Below are positions 44,399-54,461 of a stretch of DNA of 64,000 nt, piece by piece. The stretch comes from Erinaceus europaeus. Taxonomy: Eukaryota > Chordata > Mammalia > Eulipotyphla > Erinaceidae. How positions within the stretch are numbered: position 1 is the first letter of the stretch; every line of letters begins with the position of its first letter. The position numbers and the translations under genes were made by a program. The stretch covers positions 32,515,006 through 32,579,005 of the forward strand of contig NC_080176.1 of assembly GCF_950295315.1 (NCBI RefSeq), written 5' to 3'. The notes under the pieces are model-generated. The model searched no databases, was not told where the DNA came from, and saw nothing but the letters and a program-made list of their open reading frames with translations.

Positions 44399-45000
44399 AT
44401 ATGTGTGTGTGTTCAGATTGTTTATTTGAGTTGTTTTTTTCTCATTCCCTAATGTGTGCCTGTACAGCTATGAAATTCCCTCTTAGTACTGCCTTACCTG
44501 TTTCCTAAATATCCCGATAGCTTGTTTCTTCATTTTCATTTGATTCTGAGAACATTTTAATTTTTTTCTTATTTTTTTCTTTGATCCAATAGCCATTGAG
44601 AGGTACACTATAGAGTTTCCATATTTTGGGACTTGTACTAATTTTCTGTTTGTTGTTAAGTATTAGTTTAATTTCACTGTAATCTGAGAAGATGCTTGGG
44701 ATAGTCCCAGTACTCTTGAATTTGTAACACTGTCTTTGTGGCTTAGCATATGGTCTACCCTTAAAAATGTCACATTTGGATTTGAATAGAATGTGTATTC
44801 CAGTTTCTTGGGGTGGAGAGCTCTGGAAATGTCTAATAGGTCTAAGCTATCTATCTCCTCATTTAATTCTCTTGTTTCTTTATTAGTTCACTGCCTGTCT
44901 ATTTGAGAGAGTGGGGTGTTGAAGACTCCTATTATTACTTTGTTGCTGTGAATCTATTTCTATATAGCTCTTTCAGTCGATGTTTGAAAGCTGGAGCAGT

Positions 45001-45257
45001 GTGGAAAATGGTGAGCTCTTTCTAGACTGATCCTGCAGGTGCCTTTGTAACCTTAGACACAGCAAGAATGAACACAGAGGCCAAGGTCAAGGTCTGTTTT
45101 GTGTGTTTATTTACTGAGATTGCTTGCTTCTCTGATCCTTTCCCTTCCCTGCCATTGTGTTTATCCTAACCTCCTACATAACCTTTAGTTCTAGAGTATT
45201 TAGTTCCAGAATTTCAACATGATGTAAATGTGAAAAGCTTAAGGAAATTTAATTTAC
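45001..45257. other. Unannotated intron sequence
   Basis: Short unique interval with no recognised element. Confidence 0.4.
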
Positions 45258-45482
45258 AGGGGCACTGGATGGTGACATACCTGATTAAGCTCACAGCTTA
45301 TCATGTGCAAGGACTCAGGTTCAAGCCCCTTGATCCCCACCTGCAGGAGGGAAGCTTTATGAGTGTTGAAGCAGTGCTGCAGTTGTCTTTCTGTGTTTGT
45401 GTCTCTCCCATCTCTCTTGCCCTCCAATTTTTTCTTTCTGTCCCTATCCAAAATGAATTAATTAATTAAAATAAAGCAATAG
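45258..45482 (+). mobile_element. SINE family B, sense, with approximate target duplication
   Basis: GGGGCACTGGATGGTGACATAC, CAGGTTCAAGCCCCTTGATC and a pyrimidine body lead to an ATTA-rich tail. AAGGAAATTTAATTT on the left and AAGGAAATTAATTT on the right of the element are near-identical flanks. Confidence 0.9.
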
Positions 45483-46660
45483 GAAAGGAAATTAATTTCA
45501 TTGCTTGTCCTCAGCATTCCCTCTAGAGATAGTTTGCTCAGCCTGCCTCTTCATGTGGATGGGCTGACCCCAAAATGACTATAATAGAGCCCAAATAAAT
45601 AAGAAGGAACTTCCCACCTGCCACTGTCTCCTCCTGCTGTGTCTGAGCAATCGGCCTCCCAACATTAATGGTCAGAATGGTCCAAAAATAGCTTCCTTTC
45701 CACATCATTGCTGCTTAGTAAAGCATCCTGGCTGGGTGGAGGTACCATAGCAGCAGGGAAAGCTCAGGCCTCAGCTTCACTTCCTCTCTGCTGTGGGGAT
45801 AGGAAAGCATCATCCACGTACACTCTGGGTCCTTCTTGATAAGTAATCAAACTGACATGGAAACAATGATTAGAGAAATTTATTAGCAATAAGCATGCCT
45901 CCTGTGTGTGCCAAGGAGGGAGCCAGAGACTCTAAGGAAGTCACCCACAGGACTTTGAACATCATCTTCATTAGCTTCCATCCTTGTGTGGCAGATGAGG
46001 GTCTCTCCCTACAACATCTCTAGCAATCCCAACTCACCAAACCATAGACTTCACATTTAGAAATTAAGTCAATCTAACACCCATCATTTAGCAATGGTAA
46101 GAGGTCTGATAAATGTGTTCTTAGGAGCTTTTGTCATTGCACAACTGTCATAAAGTGAAATGACACAAGATCTAGATGGCATAGACCACTACACATAAGC
46201 TTGGAGGGTCAGCTTTTGGTTCCAGCATGGCATGTGTGGTCCCTTGTTGGCCATCATTAAGTGAGGCATGACCATTGTTACAATACTCCATTATATACTT
46301 CAAAGTTGCTAAGACAGGAGATCTTAGATACTCTCTCCACAAAAACAGTGTAGTTGTGTAAGGTACTGAAGGTGTTTGCTAGCCCTACTGTGACAATCTC
46401 TTCACAATACAGACCAAATAATCACAGTATACACCATAAATGTACACAATGTCTTTTGTCAATTATCTCTCAAATTTGGGGGAGGGGGTATACCAGGCTG
46501 TTGCTAATATTGCCAGCTGGTTTTTATCTTGGTCTTTGATGATTTTTGTCTTGGTCAGGAGCCAGAGGAATAGTATGACTTTCATATGCAATTAGAGATA
46601 TTGTCCTTCTGTTTAAAAAAAAAAGTTGGTTTTGAGATACGTGCACACTTACATTTAAGA
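45483..46660. other. Unannotated intron sequence
   Basis: Unique text without an identified repeat. Small open frames here carry no domain signal. Confidence 0.45.
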
Positions 46661-46664
46661 TTAG

Positions 46665-46830
46665 CAGTCAGGTAGGTGGCTCAGCAGTAAAGCACAGGAC
46701 TTGCATACGTAGGGCCCCAGTTTGGATCTCAGGTATCATTTATGCTGGAGCAGTGATCTAGTTTTCTGTCATCTAAGAAAATATCATAGTCCATATAGGA
46801 AATGAAAAAGAGTGATGCATTTAAAAAAAA
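46665..46830 (+). mobile_element. tRNA-like SINE, sense, diverged
   Basis: AGGTAGGTGGCTCAGCAGTAA, AGCACAGGACTTGCATACG and CAGTTTGGATCTCAGG resemble a tRNA-like head with a degraded B-box, followed by A-rich text. Confidence 0.6.
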
Positions 46831-46852
46831 AAAACAACAACATAGTTTGGGA

Positions 46853-46912
46853 GCATGTTGATTGGTTGGTTAGTTGGTTGCTTGCTTGCTTAGTTGGTTG
46901 GTTGGTTGATGG
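46853..46912. repeat. GGTT-type tetranucleotide repeat
   Basis: TTGG, TTGC and TTAG units repeat in a G/T-only strand, with G runs no longer than two. Confidence 0.85.
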
Positions 46913-47854
46913 TCTCCCCTGTGGATTAAAGAGCCACATTAGCAGAAGTCAAGTTAAAGGTAGCACTTAGAACTTAAGGTCCCTGGGGTAGGCCATCTGC
47001 CATTGTTGTCTATTGTCAGTATCAGACAAAAGCAATTTACACATCAAACAGGCCTTAATCAGAAACAAAACATCAGAGTTGCTTCCATGGTGAGAACTAC
47101 TTGTGCGTCCTTGAACCTCAGGCTCACACTCCCATATGCCATCTACAGGGCACATTTCAGTTTTCACTGAGGGAAAGGGAGTGGGTAGTGCAAGGCTTGT
47201 TGAGTTCTGTAGCTTCCTCTGGGCTCTCTGGCCTCCTGACTTCATTTAAATGGGGTTCTGACTATTAATGTTTGTAGATCTTCCAGAATATTCTCTGGTT
47301 GTTCAGATCTGAATGGAGGGGGCTGATATAGACTTAAAACGGATCAGAAGAATGAACAGACTAGAGAAGATGCTTAACTGAAGATCACCCAAGGGAGCCC
47401 AGGGTTCTGTGAACAAGTGGCTAGGAGTCACAGAGTCAGCTGTCTGTTATTTATTTATTTATTTATTTATTTTTGGTAGTTCAGAAAGTGAGGCTGCGTG
47501 TTGTGCACGTTAAATAATACGTGGGTTGATACCATTTTTTCTTTAAGGATCATCGGTTCTCCTGTTTCTTAAAAAAAAAAAACACTTTTAAATGCAAATT
47601 GATTAAATTTGGAATGCAGTATGTGCTAAAATCCTTCCAGTCAGATTTTCTAAATCTATGTTAATCCACTGACCATTTTCAAAAGTATACATGTAGTTTT
47701 AGCTATAATTATGTGTGCTTGGCGTGATGGAGCCCTGTGGGCAGTTTCTGTTCCCATCCTTCTAAGAAAAGATTGTAGGCCATATAAGAAGTGAAAAAGA
47801 GTGATGTGTTTCCAAAAAGGAAAAAAGATATAAAAATGAAAACAAAGTGAAGTG
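46913..47854. other. Unannotated intron sequence
   Basis: Unique DNA with a TTTA microsatellite at 47449-47474 and an A run at 47571-47582. No gene recognised. Confidence 0.45.
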
Positions 47855-48420
47855 AAGGTTGAGGTGCACTTACTTAGTGCACACATTATTGTAAGCAAGG
47901 ACCGCAGTCCCCACCTGCTTGGGGAAAGCTTCAGGAGGGGTGAAACAGTGCTACAGGTGTTCCTTTCTCTTTTTCTTTTTTTAAATACTTATTCTTTTTA
48001 AAAATTATTTTATATTTTGCCTCCAGGTTATTTCTGGGGCTCCACTGCTCCTAGAGGCCATTTTTACCCCAGTTTTGTTTCCCTTGTTGCTGTTATTATT
48101 ATTTTTATTAATGTTATTGCTGTCATTGTTGTTGGATAGAGCTGAGAGAAATCAAGAGAGGAGAGGAAGACAGAGAGGGGGAGAAAGAGACACCTGCAGA
48201 CCTGCTTCACCACTTGTGAAGGGACCCCACCCCCACCCCCCGCAGGTGCGGAGCCTAGCGCTCAAACTGGGATTCCTGCTCAGATCCTTGCGCTTGGCGC
48301 CATGTGCACTTAACCCACTGTGCTACCACACAGCCCCCTATCCCTTTTTTCTACCTCTTCCTTCTCTCTCAATTTCTCCCTGTATCTATCCTAAATAAAT
48401 AAGCATTTTAAAAGATCAGT
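47855..48420 (+). mobile_element. SINE family B, sense, split by an antisense SINE
   Basis: GGTGCACTTACTTAGTGCAC, CAGTCCCCACCTGCTTGGGG and ACAGTGCTACAGGTGTTCC lie left; CTCAATTTCTCCCTGTATC and a TAAATAAATAAG tail lie right (48355-48415). The insert splits it in the pyrimidine-rich body. Confidence 0.8.
47975..48338 (-). mobile_element. SINE family A, antisense, nested
   Basis: TTTGCCTCCAGGTTATTTCTG, CTCCACTGCTCCTAGAGGCC, GGATAGAGCTGAGAGAAATC, ACCTGCAGACCTGCTTCACC and CACTTAACCCACTGTGCTACC give the full A-type order in reverse. Confidence 0.88.
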
Positions 48421-48575
48421 TAAAAAACAAACCCAGATCCGCAAAACATGTTTTCTGTAAAACAAATTTTATTGGCAATTAATGCAAGAGAGAATTGAAC
48501 ACACTGTGTGTGCCTTGCACCACAGTAAAGCCTGACAAAATTGCATTTAAATATCTGGTATAATCTTTTAATTTC

Positions 48576-48988
48576 TGTCGTATGCTTTACATTGGTTTGT
48601 TCTAGCCCTCCCCAAACCAAGAGAATTGGATCAGTCCAATTAATTTCGCGGGCCTGCTTGGCCCCGCCCCAAGGAACCCTGAGGGAGGGTTCCTGAGTTC
48701 AGGAGTTGGAGAGTGTCTGAGTTCGAGAGTAAGAAAGAGGGTTCCTGAGTTCGAGAGTGCCAGAGTTTCAGAGGGTTCCCCAGTAAGAGAGTTCCAGAGT
48801 TCCAGAGTTGGAGAGTTCCTGAGTTCGAGAGTAAGAGGGAGTGCTTGTGCCGCCGCAAAGAGACAGCAGAGTTCTGTTTGGTGATTAGTTTGTCTTAGTT
48901 TGTGAATCGTTGTTCCTGAATAAAGAAATACAGCTTCCCTGCCCAGCCGTTGTCTCCGCGTCTCTGTTCACCAGAAATTTTAACAACA
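48576..48988 (+). repeat. 5' LTR of the ERVK-like element
   Basis: The LTR starts TGT and ends ACA. An AATAAA signal lies at 48919-48924, about 65 bp before its end. The central part (48680-48840) is built of repeated GTTCCTGAGTTCGAGAGTAAG-like units, with at least four partial copies. No convincing TATA box was found. Confidence 0.85.
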
Positions 48989-48990
48989 AA

Positions 48991-49008
48991 TGGCGCCCAC
49001 GTGGACCT
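48991..49008 (+). promoter_or_regulatory. Lysine-tRNA primer-binding site
   Basis: TGGCGCCCACGTGGACCT begins two bases after the LTR end. It matches the 3' end of tRNA-Lys (type 1,2) except for one missing A and a few changes near the end. This is where reverse transcription of the original virus would have been primed. Confidence 0.85.
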
Positions 49009-49357
49009 GACCTGCGCATCTCTCAGATAAGTAAAGACAATTTGGCTACCTATGCACGATGGCCTTCTCTTCTGCTTGTGAAGAGATCTCCAAAGGCCTC
49101 TGCTCTTTCTTCACGAGACTGTTTTGCTGTTTCTGGAACATTTATCTCTGGACCACTCTGTGGTTTCCACTCGCTCGGGCGAACTCAGAACAGCCAGCGG
49201 AAAGAGCCAGCGGGCGGGAGGCAAGGCGCGGAGCTGCTGTTTCCACCTGGTCAAACAGCCAGCCAGCCGGCTGCGCCCAGACAACCCCGCGCACCGCGCC
49301 AGCAACCCCGCAGCCCCGCAGCCCGCAGGAGGCCTACGCCACCATGCAAGAGCCCCG
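49009..49357 (+). other. Retroviral leader with GC-rich part and start codon
   Basis: The first 120 bp are AT-balanced. From about 49170 the sequence is strongly GC-rich with many CpGs. An open frame (49059-49367, 102 codons) starts in the leader, has a hydrophobic stretch at about residues 15-38 and a Pro/Ala/Arg-rich end. It includes in frame the ATG at 49344, which sits in the strong context GCCACCATGC and is the likely gag start. The open frame runs into the LTR stub and stops there. I do not claim it is a protein. Confidence 0.55.
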
Positions 49358-49378
49358 GAAATTTTAACAACAAATTTC

Positions 49379-49889
49379 CTCATCAGCTTTCAACTCTTCT
49401 CCCCTCCTCCGTTTATATTTTAATAAGTCTTATTTTTAATGCTAAGCTCTTCTGATCTGATTTTCTCCAGCCCATCATCCCTTTCAACAAACAAAGGGCT
49501 CTTCCAGTGCTCCATCCTTTGCAGCTGGGGATTATAAATAACAAATAACACTTCCCCATCATGGGTGTTTGTTTTTCAGTCTATCTATGTGTGTTGATTC
49601 AGTTCTAATATTTGCATTTTATGATTGTGTGTTGAAGTAGTAGAAAAATAACCCAACTCTCCTCAGCTGGGTACACCATTATTTTCATTATTGTCATTTT
49701 GGCTAGTCAGCATTTTCATTATTAATTTTTCTTATTTTCTTAGTGACTTAATAGTGTTATTCAAAGTTGTATAATTCCAGGGGCATATGCAAGTGTATGC
49801 AAGTTACTACATTCTGCAGCAAAGTTCAGTGCTCCCACCCTTGAAGCACCATCAGTAGCCATCATAGTTTTCGCCGAGTCTAAGAGGCA
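49379..49889. other. Unannotated intron sequence
   Basis: AT-rich unique sequence between the retroviral remnant and an L1. Confidence 0.4.
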
Positions 49890-50190
49890 ATATGATTACT
49901 TTGTTTTTGCAAGTTCATTTATTTTATTCATCTACATCCCCCATATAAGCAGAATCATTAGCCAGTTGTCCTTTATCTCTTTACTTATTTCACTTAACGT
50001 AATCACTGCTAGTTCCATCCAATTTGTTCCAGATGATACAATCTCATCTTTTGTTTTATATATATTATTGCAAAGTAGTATTCCACGGACCCAAACCTCT
50101 ATGATGGGCATTTAGGTTGCCTCCTATTTGGGATATTGTGAATAAAGCATCATTGCTTTTTATTATGTGGGTTGTCACGGAAGATACTGA
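49890..50190 (-). mobile_element. Old L1 fragment, antisense
   Basis: TTATTTCACTTAACGTAATC, GTTCCATCCAATTTGTTCC and TGGGATATTGTGAATAAAGC match antisense L1 3' coding text, as in 700-900. Confidence 0.72.
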
Positions 50191-50263
50191 GTGAGCTCCT
50201 GAAGCAAGCTCAGAGCTGCTGTGGATTCATAAAAAGGCAGCTTCATAGAATATTATGTGTCCA

Positions 50264-50414
50264 TGGTCCGGGAGGTGGCGCAGTGGATAAAGCATCGGAC
50301 TCTCAAGCATGAGGTCCTGAGTTCAATTCCCGGCAGCACATGTACCAGAGTGATGTCTGGCTCTTTCTCTCTCCTCCTGTTTCTCATTAATAAATAAATA
50401 AAATCTTTTAAAAA
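50264..50414 (+). mobile_element. SINE family C, sense, best-preserved copy
   Basis: AGAATATTATGTGTCCA at 50247-50263 recurs with one change at 50415-50431. The head GGTCCGGGAGGTGGCGCAGTG, CATCGGACTCTCAAGCATG and B-box GAGTTCAATTCCCGG are tRNA-like. The CpG-containing GGCGCAG and CCCGGC are intact, which suggests a recent insertion. Confidence 0.95.
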
Positions 50415-50477
50415 AGAATATTAAGTGTCCAATGCAGTAATTATCATATACTTTTTGGATCATGTAGTCCCACCATT

Positions 50478-50640
50478 ATGCTGAGGCAGTATGGTACAGT
50501 GGGTCCACATGCCAGGCCACCCTTCAGACCTGTGTGATCTGGAACATGCTTCTTAACTTCTTTCAGGCTCAATTTATAACCTTCCACTGGGATCAGTCAT
50601 AACATCACAGGTGTCTTATGGGGATTGGGAAATAAATGTA
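50478..50640 (+). mobile_element. MIR element, sense
   Basis: The order GCAGTATGGTACAGTGGGT, TGTGTGATCTGGAACATGC, TTAACTTCTTTCAGGCTC and GGGGATTGGGAAATAAATG follows the mammalian MIR consensus from its tRNA-like head through the core. Confidence 0.75.
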
Positions 50641-51349
50641 CTAGAAAATTCTTTTCAAAAAATCATGTCTTTCATGCAACTATAAACGGGAAGCATTTTA
50701 TTCATGTTGTTTAAAAATGAATCCATTAATATGCTAAGTTCAAATGAAAATTGTTTTCATACCTATATATACATATATATATTATCAGAAAATAATGTAT
50801 TAACATGAGTCACATTTATACTTCTCTCAGTTTTCTAACCACTCCCCTCATGGGTGAGAGGATGAATAACACCTACCAAAACAAACAAAATAAATAAATG
50901 CAAAAAACTGCAAATATGATTAAAAGTCTTTACATGAGATGAAAACATGGTCTTGGATTATCCTGGTGGTCCTTAAATAGAATCATATGTAATCTTATGA
51001 AGAGGGAAGTAGAGGGATATTTGACAGGTTTAAAGGTATATATACATTTGCCATATACTTGCACCCACACAGTGGAAAAGGACATGTGATCACAGAGTCA
51101 GATAGTGCAGTGATGTGACTGCAAGCCAAGGAATACTGGCAGCCATCAGTGAAATAGTCAGAACTGTTCACTTGTTCCCCCCCAAAAAACCTCCTATTTC
51201 CTCTCTTCCTCCTGTTTTTGAAATCTCCCAGGCAGGACTGGAATTTGGAACCCACATTTCTCACCTTTGGCAATGTCTCTCCAGTTCTCCTTCTACCAAA
51301 AGAGAAACAATGGTACCTCTTTGATCTGTTTCCTCCCTTAGACATTTAC
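50641..51349. other. Unannotated AT-rich intron sequence
   Basis: No element or gene recognised. An AT dinucleotide-rich patch lies at 50763-50785. Confidence 0.4.
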
Positions 51350-51550
51350 CCCTTTGATGGGAGGGGTAGAGAGGGTATTGAGGACTCAGTGCACAATGGT
51401 GAAAATAGACTTGGGTTTGTGGTAGGAATAGTGTGCAGACACCGGTCATGGGTAAATACATTATGTCCATATCTCAACAACGGTATTGTAAACAATTACT
51501 TCCCCAGTAAAGTAATGGGCCAAAAGAAAAGGAAAAGAAATTCAGATCTT
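51350..51550 (+). mobile_element. Old L1 3'-UTR fragment, sense
   Basis: GTGGTAGGAATAGTGTGCAG, CGGTCATGGGTAAATACATT and CAACAACGGTATTGTAAAC resemble the sense 3' end also seen at 58195-58320 (CACCTATCATGGAGAGATG and GGCTATACTGTAATCC). Confidence 0.55.
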
Positions 51551-52167
51551 TGATGTGAGTGTCACTAGACCTAGGAACTTATTAATTAGTCATTATCATC
51601 ATTTCTTACATGTCCCCACTGAGTGCTTTGTACTTAGTGGGCTGGCTTCACTGGGGACTCATTTAACCAACTGGAACCCATGTCCTTTGAGGGAGAATGA
51701 ATGGGATTAGTAGTGAAGCTAGGGATATGTTGGTTGGAGATCAGTGTATTATCCAAATCTCCCTGTTGGGTGTCCTGAGCTGCTGGGGAGATGTAAACAG
51801 CAAACAGATGGAAAGATGTGTGGTTTGCAATGAACAAAAATCATAGAGAGTACCAATAGGCTATAAAATGTTTGCTTGAAAATAGCATAAGTAGCCCAAG
51901 TAACTGACTTATTGCTGGTTTTAAAGGAAATTGCATTTTTCCCCCAGTGAATGAGAGGAGACCATAGGTTAATAAGAATTCTGAAGAAATGGGAGTCTAG
52001 CATTTCACAGAATCTTAAATTCATCAAGGACTTGTTTGCAAGGCGGTAGGGATCTTGTTTCCCAGGGGACATCTGTCCATAAAGGGTGACATTTAGGGCC
52101 GTTACAACTGGGGCTGTTGTGGTGTCTAGTTGGTAGAGGCCAGGAACATTGATACACATTGCTTTAT
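51551..52167. other. Unannotated intron sequence
   Basis: Unique sequence. The 136-codon minus frame (51749-52159) has no domain or codon pattern I recognise. Confidence 0.45.
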
Positions 52168-52262
52168 TTTTATGTTTAAATTTTATTGCTGCCAGTGTTG
52201 TTGCTGGGGCTCAGTGTCTGTATGACAAATTCAATGCTCCTAGTGACCTTTTTTTTTTAATA
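52168..52262 (-). mobile_element. SINE 3'-module fragment, antisense
   Basis: ATTGCTGCCAGTGTTGTTGC, GGGGCTCAGTGTCTGTATG and CAATGCTCCTAGTGACC match the antisense 3' module of A/B SINEs. Confidence 0.6.
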
Positions 52263-52337
52263 TGATTTTTTTAATGCACAGACCATAGGCTGAGTCTTTG
52301 AAATGTTGACTCTCTTAAAAGCTTAGACCAAAGACTT

Positions 52338-52339
<2 letters not shown>

Positions 52340-52386
<47 letters not shown>
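52340..52386. repeat. AT microsatellite
   Basis: About 23 uninterrupted AT units. A perfect self-complementary run of this kind can extrude a cruciform and is often unstable. Confidence 0.97.
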
Positions 52387-52391
<5 letters not shown>

Positions 52392-52644
52392 AGGTGGGTG
52401 GTGGCTTCTGGATGGCTCTTTCTGGATTGCACAGAAGGTTTTGGTGACAGGAGACATGTATTGAGATAGTTAACTTGGCCAGGTTGAGTGAAACAGGCCA
52501 AGTAACTTCATTCTCTTCATTTATTCATCTGTCAGTAGAGGTGATGTGAGTTCATAGAAATGTCATGGGAAGTCCTTTTGATAATGTCAGGCATTTGACA
52601 CCCAATCATCATTGTTCCCTTTTCCTTCCCAAAGATAGTCTTTC

Positions 52645-52785
52645 TTTTTTAAGTTGCTTATTTGAAAAGTAGGGCCTGCTCCACTGCTTGTGAAGCTTCC
52701 CCCTGCATGTGGGACTGGCAGCTTAAACCCAAGCAAGTCCATGTGCATAATAATGTTTGTGCTCAAATGAGTGTACCCTCCCCAC
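52645..52785 (-). mobile_element. SINE family B, antisense, diverged
   Basis: GGCCTGCTCCACTGCTTGTG, AAGCTTCCCCCTGCATGTGG and GTGCTCAAATGAGTGTACC keep the antisense B order. Confidence 0.75.
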
Positions 52786-52899
52786 AAAAAAGATTCTAAT
52801 CAGAGCCTCACTTATCATGAAGAAATAACTTGAATAGAAAACTGGTAGGTGGAGAGGGCAGATTTTAGTAGATAAGAGCAGTAGTTGTGGAAAATTCAG

Positions 52900-53045
52900 A
52901 GAAGGGCCAGGGAGGGGGTTGTTTCCTTAATTGATATGCTTTGCATATATGGGTCCCTCTCACCCCTGGTTTCTACCTATGTCTCAGCAGTATGGGGAAA
53001 TACTGCAGTTGGACCACTTTCTGGTGTGATGTCTTGATCTCTGTT
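52900..53045 (+). mobile_element. tRNA-like SINE, sense, diverged
   Basis: AAGGGCCAGGGAGGGGGTTG and CCTTAATTGATATGCTTTGC form a head, followed by ATGGGTCCCTCTCACCCC and GTCTCAGCAGTATGGGG. The B-box is degraded, so the family is uncertain. Confidence 0.45.
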
Positions 53046-53297
53046 ACTGTGTATGCTTAAATTCTGGTGGGTACAGGGTGTCTGAACTGGTTCTGGGGAC
53101 ACAAGGATTCAGATGGCTTAATCTTCCCTTCAAAGAATTCGGTTTGATGCTGATCCAGCCCAGGTCTCTGTGGGCATGGGGGATGCTAGAGGGCTTCCCC
53201 TCAGTCAGCCAGGCGGTGCAGTACACAGGTGTTGCTTTCCAGTAGTCTGGAAATTTCTGGCCACACACCCTCAGATTTGCCTGCAAGTGAAGAAGAA

Positions 53298-53505
53298 GGT
53301 TTGGGGGCCAGGTACCTGGTTAAGTGCAAACTTTAAAATGCACAAGCACTTGGGTTCAAGCCCCTGGTCCCCACCTGCAGTGGGAAAGCTTCATATGTGG
53401 TGAAGCAGGGATACAGGTGTCTCTTTCCCTTTCTATCTCCCCTTCCCTTCTCAATTTCTCTCTGTCTCTGTCCAATAATATATATAACATAAATGAAGAT
53501 GATAT
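53298..53505 (+). mobile_element. SINE family B, sense
   Basis: GGGGGCCAGGTACCTGGTTAAG, GGGTTCAAGCCCCTGGTCCC, AAGCTTCATATGTGGTGAAG and TCTCTCTGTCTCTGTCCAAT give full B order. Confidence 0.92.
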
Positions 53506-53950
53506 TTATAAAAATAGAAGGTTCACCTAGAGGGAGGCTTTGGCCTTTTGTTATCCCCCTGACATACACCCTTCTCCTATCTTCTGACCAGCAGTCTTTA
53601 AGTAAGGCAAAATCTGCCATCAGCTCTATCAGACATTCTTACTCCCTCCTGTTTACTCCCCTTGCTGTCTACAGAATGATGGCTGTATCACCTCCTGCTT
53701 TCTCCCAGAGAAGGTGGAAGTTCATTTATTTTGCTAAAGCAGAAGAGAAAAGCCACATACTCTGTGTAAGCTTCCTCTTCTTCTCTCCAGTTCCAGCCAT
53801 GAGGACAATTATACCAGTGGCTTTATTGAGCACTTGTCTTGGCCACTCCCTGTAGGTTAGTCATTTACAGGTGAGGGGATCAAGTGGTACATTCACTTGG
53901 ATTTCAGTGTCTGTCCCTGGCTAGCCTGGGAAGGGGACATGGGATCTTAG
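53506..53950. other. Unannotated intron sequence
   Basis: Unique sequence. A possible short MIR remnant (GGCTTTATTGAGCACTTG) lies near 53820-53838. Confidence 0.4.
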
Positions 53951-53958
53951 TACCATGT

Positions 53959-54461
53959 TGTTGGGGAATCAGGTCCCCACTCTCTTAGAGAAGTCCCCAT
54001 GGGCTACTGGATGCCAGAGGAAGCAGGTTCTCAGGTCTGGTGGAATGTTCTAGCTCTTAGAGAAACCTGAGTGGGCTTCCCAGTACCTTGTTTGTCACAG
54101 TATTTACCAAAATTAAACAATAGAAGCCTATAAGTCAGGCAAGATAGGCTTCATTTGTAGAGAAGAAAGCAGGAGAGTTGCAGAGGTGTGCTAGACACCA
54201 CAGACAGTGAGCCTGGCTTCCAAGGCCAGACCTATATAATAGGTAGCTGGAGAACCTAAGTGGAAGCAGGTCAGTCTCTTTTGCTGTGGTCCCTGTGGTC
54301 AGCAGTGGTGATTGGTTGTTCCAGGATGCTTCATTTACATTGGGGGACAATATAGTTCATTCCATAATATCATAGCTATTTTTGTCCTTAAGAGGGTATA
54401 GACATTCTGTTCAGAGAACCCTTCCCCCAGAGCTTTGTCCAAACCTAACCTACCCCTAACA
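53959..54461 (-). mobile_element. Solo LTR, antisense
   Basis: The stretch starts TGTTGGGG (53959-53966) and ends CCCCTAACA (54453-54461), TG...CA ends that are inverted repeats of each other. Read on the minus strand, LTR signals fall in order: AACCAATCACC (CCAAT box, near 54308-54318), a CTATATAGG-like TATA box (near 54230-54240), an AATGAA-type degraded polyadenylation signal (near 54150-54158) and a U5 ending CCCCAACA. Flanking ATGT and ATCT agree in three of four positions, so the target duplication is uncertain. Confidence 0.6.

Larger units (their letters stand above)
43340..45000 (-). mobile_element. Older L1 ORF2 fragment, antisense, with two SINEs inside
   Basis: TCATTTGTAAAATAATCTGG, CTAGCTTGGTAGTTCATAG, GAGAAGATGCTTGGGATAG and GAGAGAGTGGGGTGTTGAAG match the same positions as 28030-29030 of the large L1 in the same orientation. 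It is more diverged and so is probably an older subfamily. SINEs interrupt it at 43666-43916 and 44088-44398. Confidence 0.88.
48576..49372 (+). mobile_element. Compact ERVK-like provirus remnant: LTR, primer site, leader, LTR stub
   Basis: AATTTC flanks the element at 48570-48575 and 49373-49378, a 6-bp target duplication. It begins TGTCG at 48576 and ends AACAACA at 49372. The first 413 bp are a complete LTR; a lysine-tRNA primer-binding site follows at 48991. A leader of about 350 bp ends in a well-placed start codon (49344). Only four or five codons later, the last 15 bases of an LTR (GAAATTTTAACAACA, 49358-49372) close the element. Almost all of gag, pol, env and the 3' LTR are missing. 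The lysine primer site and 6-bp duplication are typical of ERV2/ERVK retroviruses. It is an incapable remnant. Confidence 0.88.

Noticed and set aside
50264..50340. A functional tRNA gene
   Set aside because: The tRNA-like head sits in a SINE with body, A-rich tail and target duplication, and it lacks a complete cloverleaf.
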